From: CAZYSK01 sp964649415
Lineage (GTDB): Bacteria; Chloroflexota; Anaerolineae; B4-G1
Assembly (NCBI GenBank): GCA_964649415.1
Contig: CAZYSK010000045.1
Span: 1 to 46,336, forward strand
Length of the DNA: 46,336 nt
Reading direction: 5' to 3'
Each line of letters starts with the position of its first letter. Position 1 is the first letter of the stretch. Both the position numbers and the translations under genes were made by a program. Shown piece after piece: positions 1 through 7,687 of the stretch. Under the pieces are notes generated by a model. It did not search any database. It saw only the letters and a list, made by a program, of their open reading frames with translations, and was not told the DNA's origin.

Positions 1-2
1 TC

Positions 3-3000
3 AACGAGTCCGAGACGGCCTGGGTGCACAACTACGAGCAGTTCATGGTCTTCACGTCGTGGGGCGCAGGCAACGTCTGGCTGGCCCAGGAAGTGGGCCG
101 CTTCGAGCGGCTGTGGTCGCATCGCGAACCGGACTGGATCTCGCTGCCGGTGCCCGAGGCCGCCCGGCGGAGACTCCTGCGCTACGCACCGTCCGCCGCC
201 CCCGCCCGCGACCCACTCGAACGCGCCCCGGAGCAGGTGCGCGAGCCAGCGCCTCGCATGGTGCTGGCCCCCGCGCTACACAGAGAGCGCATCCTGTGCC
301 AGTTCCTGCGCGATGCCCCGCACCTGGCAGGCGCGTCGGGATTGGGCGCAGCCACCTGTGCCCTGAGCCCATGGCCCCACCAGCGCACCGTCGCCCGCCA
401 CATGCTCGGATCGTTCCCCGCCCGGTACCTGCTGGCCGACGAGGTCGGCCTGGGCAAGACGATCGAGGCCGGGCTGGTGCTCCGCCAGTTGTGGCTCAGC
501 GGCGTGGTGCGGCGCGCACTCATCCTCACCCCCAAGTCCGTCCTCAACCAGTGGCAGGAGGAGATGTACGAGAAGTTCGCCCTGGACGTCCCCATCTACG
601 ACGGCACCGTGTTCCGCGATATCCGGGACAGGGAGGTCGCCCCAGGCGCGCCCAACCCGTGGGACGGCGTAGACCTGGCGTTGGCCTCCAGCCAGTTGCT
701 CAAGCGGGTGCAACGACGGGAGGCGCTGCTTGAATCGCGCCCCTGGGACCTGGTGATCGTAGACGAGGCCCATCACGCCCGGCGCAGGGACTTCCTCGAT
801 CTGAACCGCTACCGCCCCAACCGCCTGCTGGAACTGCTCAACCGGCTACAAGCACGGACGCGCTGCCTGATCCTGATGACGGCCACGCCGATGCAGGTGC
901 ACCCGATAGAGGTGTGGGACCTACTTAACCTGTTGGGCCTGAGCGGCGAGTGGGCGGTCGGCGGTCGCCACTTCCTGCGCTTCCACGAGCAACTGCGTCG
1001 CCCAGACAGCGCGGACTGGGCGTTCATCTGCCGCATGCTACGCTCGGAACTGGCGCTGGGAGACGGGGAAGTGGACCCGCAGTTCGCTGCCGCCGCCCGG
1101 CGGGAACTCGGCCCCGTCGATTGGGAGCGCGTCCACAGCCTGCTTGACGGCCAGAATCCGGGCCAGGCGATGCGGCACCTGCCCCCCAAAGCGCGCCAGG
1201 TGGCGATCGGCCTGGCCAGACAGCACACGCCGGTGCGCCGGCTCGTCTTCCGCAACACGCGCCCTCTGCTGCGGGAGTACGTGAGGCGCGGCTTGCTCAC
1301 GGACAACGTGGCCAGGCGCGCCCCCCGCCTGGTGTGGATCCCTATGCGGGACGAGGAGCGTGATCTCTACAACCGGATCGAGGAGTACATCGCCCGCTTC
1401 TACCAGAAGTACGAGGGCGAGCGCAAGGGGCTGGGTTTCGTGATGACCGTGTATCGCCGGCGGCTGACCAGCAGCTTCTACGCCGTGCAGCGCAGCCTGG
1501 AGCGGCGGCTGGGCTTCCTGCGCGGACAGGCCGGCCTGGGGCTGTCCGACGACGACGTGGAACAGGATGCACTGAGCCTGGACGTGGACGAGCTCCACCT
1601 GGCCGAACGCTCCCTCTACCACGATGAGATCACGTACGTGGAGGACTTTCTGCACGCCCTCGGCATGCTAGGCGGCAACGATTCGAAGGTCGAGCAGTTG
1701 CTGGCCGACCTGCGCGACATCTTTGGCCATCGAGACACGGCCATCGTCTTCACGCAGTACGCAGACACGCTGGACTACCTGCGCGAGCAGTTACGACAGA
1801 CCTACGGCAAACAGGTGGCCTGCTACAGCGGACGCGGCGGCGAGCGTTGGGATGGCGTGATGTGGGTGCCAACAACCAAGGAGGAGGTCAAGAACGCTTT
1901 TCGCCAAGGCAAGGAGGTCAAGATCCTCCTGTGCACCGAGGCAGCCAGCGAGGGCATCAACCTGCAATCCTGTGGCGTGCTGATCAACTACGACATGCCC
2001 TGGAACCCGATGCGCGTGGAGCAGCGCATCGGCCGCGTGGACCGCATCGGGCAGCGGTACGACGAGGTGTGGATTCGCAACTACTTCTACCAGGACACCG
2101 TCGAGGCGCGGGTGTATCAAGCCCTCTCGAAGCGCATCAACTGGTTCCAGGACGTGGTCGGCCCCCTGCAGCCCATCCTGGCCCACGTCGGCCGCACGAT
2201 CGAGACGCTGGCGATGGTGCCGGAGGCCGAGCGCCAGCGAGCGCTGCAGCAGCAACTGGCGCACATCCAGGCCACGTTGGAGGACATCCAGGCGGGCTTC
2301 GACCTCGACGAGTGGGCAGCGCCAGCCGACGCCGGCGTCCAGGCCGGGTCTGACGCACGTGCCGACACACCGCTCACGTTGCCGGAACTGGCCGCCGTGC
2401 TGACCACCGCCCCTTCCCTTGAGGGGTGCTTCCGCCCCCACGAGACCATCAAGCACGCCTTCTGGCTCCGGCAAGATGCGGATGAGACCGCTATCACGTT
2501 CGACGCGGCCACATTCGACGCCCATCCCGACACGCTGCAACTGCTCACCTTCGGCAACCCGCTGCTCCAGTCAATCCTGGCCGCCGTACCGGCGCTCGAA
2601 GCGGACGAGTGGGCCAGGGGATGCATCCTGCGCCTGGAGGTGGAGAAACCGCTCCCCCGCGTCGCGTACTATGCCCTGAGCAACGACAGCCGGCCGCGGC
2701 GCTTGGACCGCCTCACAGACGTGCGAGAGGTGCTAGACCCTCCCCAGGGCAACGGCGAGTGGACCGAACAAGCGCTGGACCTGGCAAGGCGGGACCTTCA
2801 AAGACGGGTGGAAACCGAATGGAAAGCCATAGAACACGCCCAAGTGCAGCTAGAGCGGGCACAACACAGCGCCCTGGAGGCTCAGGCCGCGCGGCTGCTC
2901 CTCGACGCGGCGTTGGTAGAACTGGCGCTGGGACAGCAGCCCGGCCTGTTTGAGAGGGAAGCATACCCGGCCGCGTTCAGCGAGGCGGCAGTCGTTGGTC

Positions 3001-3242
3001 TCAAACGGCACGGCTATCCGTGGGCGCCGCTTCTACGAATCGCCCGTTCGCGCATCCAGGTTCCGCGGCCCACCGATCCCTTCTTTGCCCAGATCCAAGG
3101 CGAGCCCGCACGCCGGCTCAGGCAGCGCTTCGAAGCCCTTCAGCAACGCGCAGCACGGCTGCTGGAAGAGATCGCTGCCCACCGGTCCTCAGCTCCTCAG
3201 CCTAGTCTATCCATTTCCCCTCCCCACGCCCATCGTGTATAA
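3..3242 (+). CDS. PLD-SNF2 family helicase, 5' end outside window
   Basis: Superfamily 2 helicase of the SNF2/RapA type, truncated by the window edge: the frame is open to base 3, so the GTG at 24 is not the true start. Visible motifs are a Walker A of the form DEVGLGKT (about 439-462), a DEAH box (about 758-769), MTATP (876-890), SEGINLQ (about 1947-1967) and QRIGRVDRIGQ (about 2023-2055). The first visible residues (NESETAW, NYEQF, a conserved SW, then FERLW) resemble the end of a phospholipase-D-like domain as found at the N-terminus of some prokaryotic SNF2 helicases; this is a memory-based match. A 300-residue helical C-terminal region follows the helicase core. Such fusions often lie in defence loci, and a toxin-antitoxin pair follows here. 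A DISARM DrmD-like role is possible but unproven because partner genes would lie to the left. Confidence 0.85.
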   Translation, partial: NESETAWVHNYEQFMVFTSWGAGNVWLAQEVGRFERLWSHREPDWISLPVPEAARRRLLRYAPSAAPARDPLERAPEQVREPAPRMVLAPALHRERILCQFLRDAPHLAGASGLGAATCALSPWPHQRTVARHMLGSFPARYLLADEVGLGKTIEAGLVLRQLWLSGVVRRALILTPKSVLNQWQEEMYEKFALDVPIYDGTVFRDIRDREVAPGAPNPWDGVDLALASSQLLKRVQRREALLESRPWDLVIVDEAHHARRRDFLDLNRYRPNRLLELLNRLQARTRCLILMTATPMQVHPIEVWDLLNLLGLSGEWAVGGRHFLRFHEQLRRPDSADWAFICRMLRSELALGDGEVDPQFAAAARRELGPVDWERVHSLLDGQNPGQAMRHLPPKARQVAIGLARQHTPVRRLVFRNTRPLLREYVRRGLLTDNVARRAPRLVWIPMRDEERDLYNRIEEYIARFYQKYEGERKGLGFVMTVYRRRLTSSFYAVQRSLERRLGFLRGQAGLGLSDDDVEQDALSLDVDELHLAERSLYHDEITYVEDFLHALGMLGGNDSKVEQLLADLRDIFGHRDTAIVFTQYADTLDYLREQLRQTYGKQVACYSGRGGERWDGVMWVPTTKEEVKNAFRQGKEVKILLCTEAASEGINLQSCGVLINYDMPWNPMRVEQRIGRVDRIGQRYDEVWIRNYFYQDTVEARVYQALSKRINWFQDVVGPLQPILAHVGRTIETLAMVPEAERQRALQQQLAHIQATLEDIQAGFDLDEWAAPADAGVQAGSDARADTPLTLPELAAVLTTAPSLEGCFRPHETIKHAFWLRQDADETAITFDAATFDAHPDTLQLLTFGNPLLQSILAAVPALEADEWARGCILRLEVEKPLPRVAYYALSNDSRPRRLDRLTDVREVLDPPQGNGEWTEQALDLARRDLQRRVETEWKAIEHAQVQLERAQHSALEAQAARLLLDAALVELALGQQPGLFEREAYPAAFSEAAVVGLKRHGYPWAPLLRIARSRIQVPRPTDPFFAQIQGEPARRLRQRFEALQQRAARLLEEIAAHRSSAPQPSLSISPPHAHRV

Positions 3243-3243
3243 T
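3222..3243 (+). promoter_or_regulatory. Promoter-like module, copy 1
   Basis: A C-rich tract leads into CATCGTG and a perfect TATAAT (3238-3243), which overlaps the stop codon of the helicase gene. The same 22 bases recur exactly at 4213-4234 in front of the next transcription unit. There is no good -35 hexamer; TTCCCC sits 17 bases upstream. It is placed to drive the DUF433/DUF5615 pair, whose first start is 109 bases downstream. Confidence 0.5.
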
Positions 3244-3351
3244 TGGGGTCGATCCCTGCAGCTCTCTTCAATCGAAGCGCACTTCTTGGAGATTGAGTCA
3301 AGATACGTATCTGATCGTGATCTGCATCTAGGTAGGGAGGAGGCACGGACT

Positions 3352-3588
3352 ATGCTTGGTTTCGACCGCATCACTTCCGACCCCAGCATTCTGGGAGGCA
3401 AAGCCTGTATCCGGGGCATGCGCATCTCGGTATCGCTGATCGTCAACCTGGTAGCCAACGGTATGGCTGTCGAGGAAATCCTGAACGAATACCCGGACCT
3501 AGAGGCTGAGGACATCCAGCAAGCCCTGCGCTACGCGGCCTGGGCGACCGAAGATGTCGTATACGTGCCCACAAGGGTGCCGGCGTGA
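3352..3588 (+). CDS. DUF433 family antitoxin
   Basis: Small protein of 78 residues matching the DUF433 family: it begins with an RITSDP segment, then ILGGKACIRGMRI, then the helical segment VEEILNEYPDLEAEDIQ and ALRYAAW, all typical of this winged-helix-like antitoxin family. The ATG at 3352 is chosen because AGGGAGGAGG ends about 10 bases upstream; the longer open frame runs back into the helicase gene and is not credible. The stop overlaps the next start (GTGA at 3585-3588), so the two proteins are translationally coupled. In known systems this family is paired with a DUF5615 PIN-like toxin and probably represses its own promoter; here the repeated promoter module lies just upstream. Confidence 0.9.
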   Translation: MLGFDRITSDPSILGGKACIRGMRISVSLIVNLVANGMAVEEILNEYPDLEAEDIQQALRYAAWATEDVVYVPTRVPA

Positions 3589-3965
3589 AATTCCTGCTTG
3601 ACATGGGCCTGGCTCGCAGCACAGCCGACTTCCTGCGTCGCCAAGGATATGATGCTGTCCACTTGCGGGAACAAGGTCTGCAGCGGATGGAAGATCACGA
3701 TATCGTGAGCAAAGCCCGCACCGAGGTACGCGTGATCTTGACCCATGATCTCGACTTTGGCCGCATCATTGCCCTGAGCCAAAGCCAGTTGCCCAGTCTC
3801 ATCACGTTCCGCTTGAGCAACATGCAGCCCCATCAGGTCAACCACTACCTGGCCGAAGTGCTTGACCGTTTCGCCAAGCAGCTAGAGTCAGGCGCACTGG
3901 TCAGCGTCAGTGAGCGAGCCATTCGCGTCCGCCCGTTGCCAGTCGGCGACGTCGAATCGTTATGA
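3585..3965 (+). CDS. DUF5615 PIN-like toxin
   Basis: A 126-residue protein of the DUF5615 PIN-like family, the usual partner of DUF433. Acidic positions expected for a PIN-like metal site are visible: Asp6 in KFLLDMGL, the MEDHDI segment near residue 36, and THDLDFG near residue 54. The family is predicted to act as an endoribonuclease toxin; that activity is inferred from the fold. The start is GTG, overlapping the antitoxin stop by four bases. The length and the C-terminal basic tail (AIRVRPLP) are normal for the family. The stop codon overlaps a further ATG (ATGA at 3962), so the operon originally may have continued. Confidence 0.88.
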   Translation: MKFLLDMGLARSTADFLRRQGYDAVHLREQGLQRMEDHDIVSKARTEVRVILTHDLDFGRIIALSQSQLPSLITFRLSNMQPHQVNHYLAEVLDRFAKQLESGALVSVSERAIRVRPLPVGDVESL

Positions 3966-4137
3966 TAGATGTCACCATACCACGAGAGTGCGTCTACCGG
4001 CAGTTCGAGGGGCACCCCAGCTCACGCTGGACGAGATCGTCGCCTGCCTGAAACGCGTGCGCAAGTCCATCAGCGGCTGGACCCGGCGCGCCAGCCGGCA
4101 GGGCTACCTGACCTTCATCGACCAGTTCATCGCTTAG
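3962..4137 (+). pseudogene. Frameshifted small gene after the toxin
   Basis: An ATG overlapping the toxin stop (ATGA) opens a frame reading MIDVTIPRECVYRQFEG that ends early at about 4051. In another frame, from about 4015 to the stop at 4135-4137, a protein-like tail reads LTLDEIVACLKRVRKS followed by GRQGYL-like residues and FIDQFIA. Joined by one frameshift near 3998-4018 they would make a product of about 57 residues. It looks like a small conserved protein, but I cannot name the family. It could instead be a sequencing or assembly indel, or chance. Confidence 0.35.
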
Positions 4138-4160
4138 TGGGGATGAGCTTCCTGACCTCA

Positions 4161-4193
4161 TCTCTGCGCCTCTCCGCCTCTGCGACTCCGCGT
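4161..4193. repeat. CTCTGCG-type low-complexity repeat
   Basis: Degenerate tandem units of 7-9 bases (TCTCTGCGCC, TCTCCGCC, TCTGCGACTCCGCG). It is non-coding and lies between the toxin operon and the next promoter. Confidence 0.5.
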
Positions 4194-4212
4194 TAGAGTC
4201 TTCCGCTTCCCC

Positions 4213-4234
4213 CCCCACGCCCATCGTGTATAAT
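4213..4234 (+). promoter_or_regulatory. Promoter-like module, copy 2
   Basis: Exact repeat of the 22 bases at 3222-3243, ending in TATAAT (4229-4234) and again preceded by a TTCCCC-like tract instead of a consensus -35. It lies 69 bases before the ATG of the PASTA lipoprotein gene. Conservation of the C-rich block together with the -10 suggests a dispersed promoter cassette. Confidence 0.5.
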
Positions 4235-4302
4235 ACGCTCACGCACCGTGGCCCGCCCACCGGGCCACTCACCAAACTGCACTGGAGGCTACGCGAAGCG
4301 CC

Positions 4303-5877
4303 ATGAACAGATCGCACCCATCAACCAGACCCATCCTGCGCGTTCCCGTGCTGGTCTTCGCCCCCCTGGCCCTGGCCCTCCTGGCCTGCTGCCCGTCCGT
4401 CGAGCCACTCCAGGGTCTGCTTTCGGGCCAGGAGGAGGCCACGGAGACCGCCCCCGCCCCCGGCTGCACCGTGCCCGACCTCATCGCTATGGACGCGGAG
4501 GCCGCGCAGCGGAAGCTTTCGGACCTGGGCCTCACACCCCTGGTGACCGAGCAACACCACGACCTGATCCCCGCGGGCGTGGTCATCTCGTCAAGCCCGC
4601 TGCCCGGCACCAGCCTGGACCCGTGCCAGGGGCAGGTCACCCTGCGCGTCAGCATCGGCCCGGCGGCCCCCGCGCCCGAACCGACCGCCACCACCGCCCC
4701 GTCCGGGATATCCGAGGAGATGCCCCCCGAGTCCGACTACCCGCTCTTCTTCACCACCGCCTTCGAGGAGACCTTCGAGACCGGGTTTGCCGGCTTCCGG
4801 CCAGAATGGGGCGTCGACACCGACCCCGCCTACGCCTACACCAACGAATACGGCCAACTGGTCACCGAGGGCTACGTCGCCGCCTTCGTGGGCGACAGCA
4901 GTTGGTTCAACTACCGGATCACCTTCGGCGGTGCCGATTACTCGCGGGTGGACCAGTTCTTCGTCCTCGCCCGCACGCAGGACAACGAGAACTTCGTCGG
5001 CATGGACTGCTTCCCCTCGGAGGGCTGGCTGGCGTGTGAGGGGCGCAAGGTCATCGACGGCCAGGCCGGCCCGGTCACCGGCTTCCAGATGACCACCCGC
5101 ATGTGCACGCTGGACCAGATCCAGTGCGACATCGCCTTCGAGGCGCGGGGGAACGAGTACAGCGTGTTCGTGAACGGCGAGCAGAAGGCCGGTTTCACCG
5201 ACGACACCTTCACCCAGGGCGGCGTCGGCTTCGTCGTCGACGGCGAATGGGTGCTCGACTACTTCGAGGCCCTGGACCCCGGGGGCCCGGCGAGCTATCC
5301 CTTTACCCTCTTCCGGGACGATTTCGACCTCAACGCCTGGAGCACCGGTGACACCGAGGATGAGTACGCGGTGGGCAGCCAGTCCATCGTGGACGGCAAG
5401 TACCGCTGGGAGGTCGAGGCCCTGCAGGGCGTGGCCTTCCAGGAGATCCACGAGGTATCTATGCCGTTCGATCTCGAGACCTACCCACACCACTTCTCCC
5501 TCAGCGCGCGGGCCGAGGTGGTCAGCGGTCCCGCCGACGCCGCCTACGGCCTCCTGTTCCGCGCCGTGGACTACGACAACCTGTACTACTTTCGCGTCAC
5601 GAACGACGGGGAGGCCGGCCTGTACGCCGCCGAAGAGGGGGAATGGGTCGAGCTCATCGCCCCGACGGTCACGCCCCTGCTTCAACCCGGCCAGGAGAAC
5701 CTCCTCCGCGTCGTCGCAGAAGGCTCCCGCTTCAGCCTGTGGATCAACGGCGACTACCTGTTCCAGATCAACGACAGCCTCCACAAGACAGGCGACATCG
5801 GCCTGGCCGTGGAGCTCATGGACGCCGGCGACCAGGCCGTCATCGACTTCGACGACGTCCAGATCGGCATACCGTAG
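4303..5877 (+). CDS. PASTA-domain lipoprotein with two LamG/DUF1080-like domains
   Basis: Secreted lipoprotein of 524 residues. An N-terminal hydrophobic segment ends in a lipobox (LLAC, Cys29). An acidic/proline linker is followed at about residues 52-112 by one PASTA-type domain (VPDLIAMDAEAAQRKLSDLG, later SSPLPGT). Two similar beta-sandwich modules follow, at about 145-325 and 335-524. Each has the pattern FxDDF or FEETFET, a 'DGEY/DGKYRW' strand and 'YGLLFRAVDYDNLYYFRV', resembling concanavalin-like DUF1080/LamG domains. A role in binding surface polymers or cell-wall glycans is inferred; no catalytic residues were recognised. The ATG at 4303 precedes the signal sequence directly. Confidence 0.8.
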   Translation: MNRSHPSTRPILRVPVLVFAPLALALLACCPSVEPLQGLLSGQEEATETAPAPGCTVPDLIAMDAEAAQRKLSDLGLTPLVTEQHHDLIPAGVVISSSPLPGTSLDPCQGQVTLRVSIGPAAPAPEPTATTAPSGISEEMPPESDYPLFFTTAFEETFETGFAGFRPEWGVDTDPAYAYTNEYGQLVTEGYVAAFVGDSSWFNYRITFGGADYSRVDQFFVLARTQDNENFVGMDCFPSEGWLACEGRKVIDGQAGPVTGFQMTTRMCTLDQIQCDIAFEARGNEYSVFVNGEQKAGFTDDTFTQGGVGFVVDGEWVLDYFEALDPGGPASYPFTLFRDDFDLNAWSTGDTEDEYAVGSQSIVDGKYRWEVEALQGVAFQEIHEVSMPFDLETYPHHFSLSARAEVVSGPADAAYGLLFRAVDYDNLYYFRVTNDGEAGLYAAEEGEWVELIAPTVTPLLQPGQENLLRVVAEGSRFSLWINGDYLFQINDSLHKTGDIGLAVELMDAGDQAVIDFDDVQIGIP

Positions 5878-5879
5878 TG

Positions 5880-5995
5880 GAGGTTGGAGGTTGGAAGTTG
5901 GAGATTGGAAGTTAGAGGTTGGACGTTTGACGTTTGACGTTTGACGTCGGACGCTTGACGTTTGACGTTTGACGTTTGACGTTTGACGCAACACG
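5880..5995 (+). repeat. GTTGGA / GACGTTT minisatellite
   Basis: Two consecutive tandem blocks: degenerate AGGTTGG/AAGTTGG units (5880-5925), then 7-base GACGTTT units with rare variants (GACGTCG, GACGCTT) to about 5985. The block ends in GACGCAACACGCATCAC, the same 17 bases that end the related repeat at 11099-11115. It fills the gap before the serine dehydratase gene. Confidence 0.9.
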
Positions 5996-6021
5996 CATCA
6001 CATAAGGCGCATCACATCTCT

Positions 6022-7677
6022 ATGCCGAACCCCATCAGCATTCTCAACGACGTCCTTGGCCCCGTCATGCGCGGGCCGTCCAGCTCGCACACGGCGGGGC
6101 CGTTCTTCATCGGCACGCTGGCCCGCGGCCTGCTCGGCGGCGTGCCCGCGTCCGCCACCTTCGTATTCGACCCGGGCGGCTCCTTCGCCGAGGTGTACCA
6201 CGAGCAGGGCAGCGATCGCGGATTCGTCGCCGGCCTGCTGGGCTGGTCCCTCACCGACGAGCGCTTCCCCGACGTCCTGGCCCACGCCGCCGGCCAGGGC
6301 CTGCAGGTCGATTTCCGCGTGGAGCCCCTGCCCGGAGCCGACCATCCCAACACCGTCGAGATTCGGCTCCTATCATTCCCACAAAGGCGCCATTCCGATG
6401 GCGCGGCCTCGCGTACCGGCCGGCGCTTGCGCGCCGTCGCCCAGTCCATCGGGGGCGGGGCCATTGTCTTCACCCGCGTGGGCGACTGGCCGGTGCAACT
6501 GACCGGCGACGCCCACGAGGTGCTGCTCGTGCTGGAGGCACGCGCCGGTAGGGGCAGGCGCGGATTGTCCCAATCCGTCCGTGCCTGCCCGATTGGCGGA
6601 TTAGAGCAATCCGAGGCAGCCGTGCGCGAGATCCTGACGCAGGACGGGGAGGCCATCGGCCAGCCGGCGCGCCAGGTGCGGGACGGGCAGGTGTTCCTGC
6701 ACGTCCGGCGCTGCTCGCCGTTGCCGGACGGCGCTCGGGCGCGGCTGGAGGCGACGCCCGGCGTGCGCGACCTGTGGACAGCGCCGCCGGTGTTCTTCGT
6801 CCAGCGCGGCGCGCCCCTGTTCGCCTCGGGCGCGGAGATGGTCACGCTGGCCGAGGCGCGCGGCTGCTCGCTGGGCCAGATCGGGTTGGCCTACGAGGCG
6901 GCGCTCCTGGGCTTGCCGGAGCGCGAGGTAGTGGCCGAGATGACACGCCGCTTCGACGTCATGCAGGCCGCCGTGCACCGAGGGCTCGAGCCAGATCTGC
7001 CCCCCATGGTCCTGCTCCACCCGAGCGCGCGGCAGGTCTACGAGGCCGAGGCCCAGGGCCGGGTGGCGCTCGGCGGCATCCACACCCGCGCGGCGGCCCG
7101 CGCCATGGCCGCGCTGCACGTCAACGCCAGCGGCGGCGTCGTCTGCGCCGCGCCCACCGCCGGCGCGGCGGGCGTCGTGCCCGGCACCGTGGTGACGCTG
7201 GCCGAGGAATGGGGCCTCACCCGGGAGCAGACCGCCCTGGCGCTCTTCGCCGCGTCGGCGGCCGGGCTGGTCATCCGCGCCCGGGCCACGTTCGCCGCCG
7301 AGGTGGCCGGATGCCAGGTCGAGATCGGCGCCGCGGGCGCTATGGCGGCCGCCGCCGTCGTGGAGGCAGCCGGCGGGAGCGCCCGCCAGGCTGCCGATGC
7401 GGCCGCCATCGCCCTGCAGAACACCATGGGCTCGATCTGCGACCCCGTCCAGGGGGTCGTCGAGATCCCCTGCCATACGCGCAACGCGGTGGCGGCGTCC
7501 TCGGCCTTCGTCTGCGCCGACCTGATTATGGGCGGCTACGCCAACCCGATCCCGCTGGACGAGACAGTCGACGCCATGTACGCCGTCGGCCACATGCTGC
7601 CGCGCGAGCTCAAGTGCACCGCGCTGGGGGGACTGTCGCTGGCACCGTCGGGCTTGGCGCTGCCTCGGCTGAGGTGA
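6022..7677 (+). CDS. sdaA: L-serine dehydratase, fused beta-alpha form, [4Fe-4S]
   Basis: Iron-sulphur L-serine ammonia-lyase converting L-serine to pyruvate and ammonia. The N-terminal half carries GPSSSHTAGP (residues about 14-23) and SIGGG. The C-terminal half carries NASGGVVCAAPTAGAAGVVP and three cluster cysteines, Cys431, Cys473 and Cys484; the 42/11 spacing equals that of characterised bacterial enzymes. Start ATG 6022 is chosen because the upstream in-frame residues are encoded by the minisatellite; no strong ribosome site is visible. Two stretches look inserted: residues about 120-130 (around a GCGCCAT hairpin) and 176-197 (RGRRGLSQSVRACPIGG region). Each coincides with a palindrome found elsewhere in the window, and the frame is kept. 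The protein is otherwise complete (551 residues) and probably active. Confidence 0.9.
   Translation: MPNPISILNDVLGPVMRGPSSSHTAGPFFIGTLARGLLGGVPASATFVFDPGGSFAEVYHEQGSDRGFVAGLLGWSLTDERFPDVLAHAAGQGLQVDFRVEPLPGADHPNTVEIRLLSFPQRRHSDGAASRTGRRLRAVAQSIGGGAIVFTRVGDWPVQLTGDAHEVLLVLEARAGRGRRGLSQSVRACPIGGLEQSEAAVREILTQDGEAIGQPARQVRDGQVFLHVRRCSPLPDGARARLEATPGVRDLWTAPPVFFVQRGAPLFASGAEMVTLAEARGCSLGQIGLAYEAALLGLPEREVVAEMTRRFDVMQAAVHRGLEPDLPPMVLLHPSARQVYEAEAQGRVALGGIHTRAAARAMAALHVNASGGVVCAAPTAGAAGVVPGTVVTLAEEWGLTREQTALALFAASAAGLVIRARATFAAEVAGCQVEIGAAGAMAAAAVVEAAGGSARQAADAAAIALQNTMGSICDPVQGVVEIPCHTRNAVAASSAFVCADLIMGGYANPIPLDETVDAMYAVGHMLPRELKCTALGGLSLAPSGLALPRLR
6387..6404. repeat. GCGCCAT hairpin repeat inside sdaA
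   Basis: Palindrome GCGCCATTCCGATGGCGC (7-bp stem, TCCG loop), preceded by ACAAA. The same 18 bases occur at 28289-28306 and 28324-28341, and a variant core at 8894-8909. Here it lies inside the serine dehydratase reading frame and encodes part of a short insert (RRHSDGAA). Confidence 0.85.
6548..6613. repeat. Composite palindromic element inside sdaA
   Basis: A 43-bp unit (6548-6590) begins GTAGGGGCAGGC and ends GTGCCTGCCC. Its outer stem is GGGCAGGC/GCCTGCCC (6552-6559 with 6583-6590) and its inner hairpin CGGATTG-TCC-CAATCCG (6561-6577). A second hairpin, CGGATT-AGAGC-AATCCG (6597-6613), follows. Total length is 66 bp, a multiple of three, so the host frame is preserved. The outer arms match the 43-bp unit at 8885-8927, which has a different core. 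Confidence 0.85.
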
Positions 7678-7687
7678 GGCGGGGAGC

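Larger units (their letters stand above)
3966..4302. other. Intergenic stretch between toxin and lipoprotein genes
   Basis: Apart from the frameshifted fragment it contains a low-complexity run at 4161-4193 built on CTCTGCG/CTCCGC units, and the second copy of the promoter-like module at 4213-4234. No intact gene or RNA was recognised. Confidence 0.6.

Noticed and set aside
3..3965. Complete DISARM system
   Set aside because: Only a helicase fragment and a toxin-antitoxin pair are visible; no DrmA, DrmB, DrmC or methyltransferase gene is in the window.
4591..5994. 467-codon minus-strand frame over the PASTA lipoprotein
   Set aside because: Begins in the minisatellite and mirrors a protein with a clear lipobox and PASTA domain.
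5880..5995. CRISPR array
   Set aside because: Units are 7-8 bases in direct tandem without spacers; no cas genes. The same holds for the other minisatellites.
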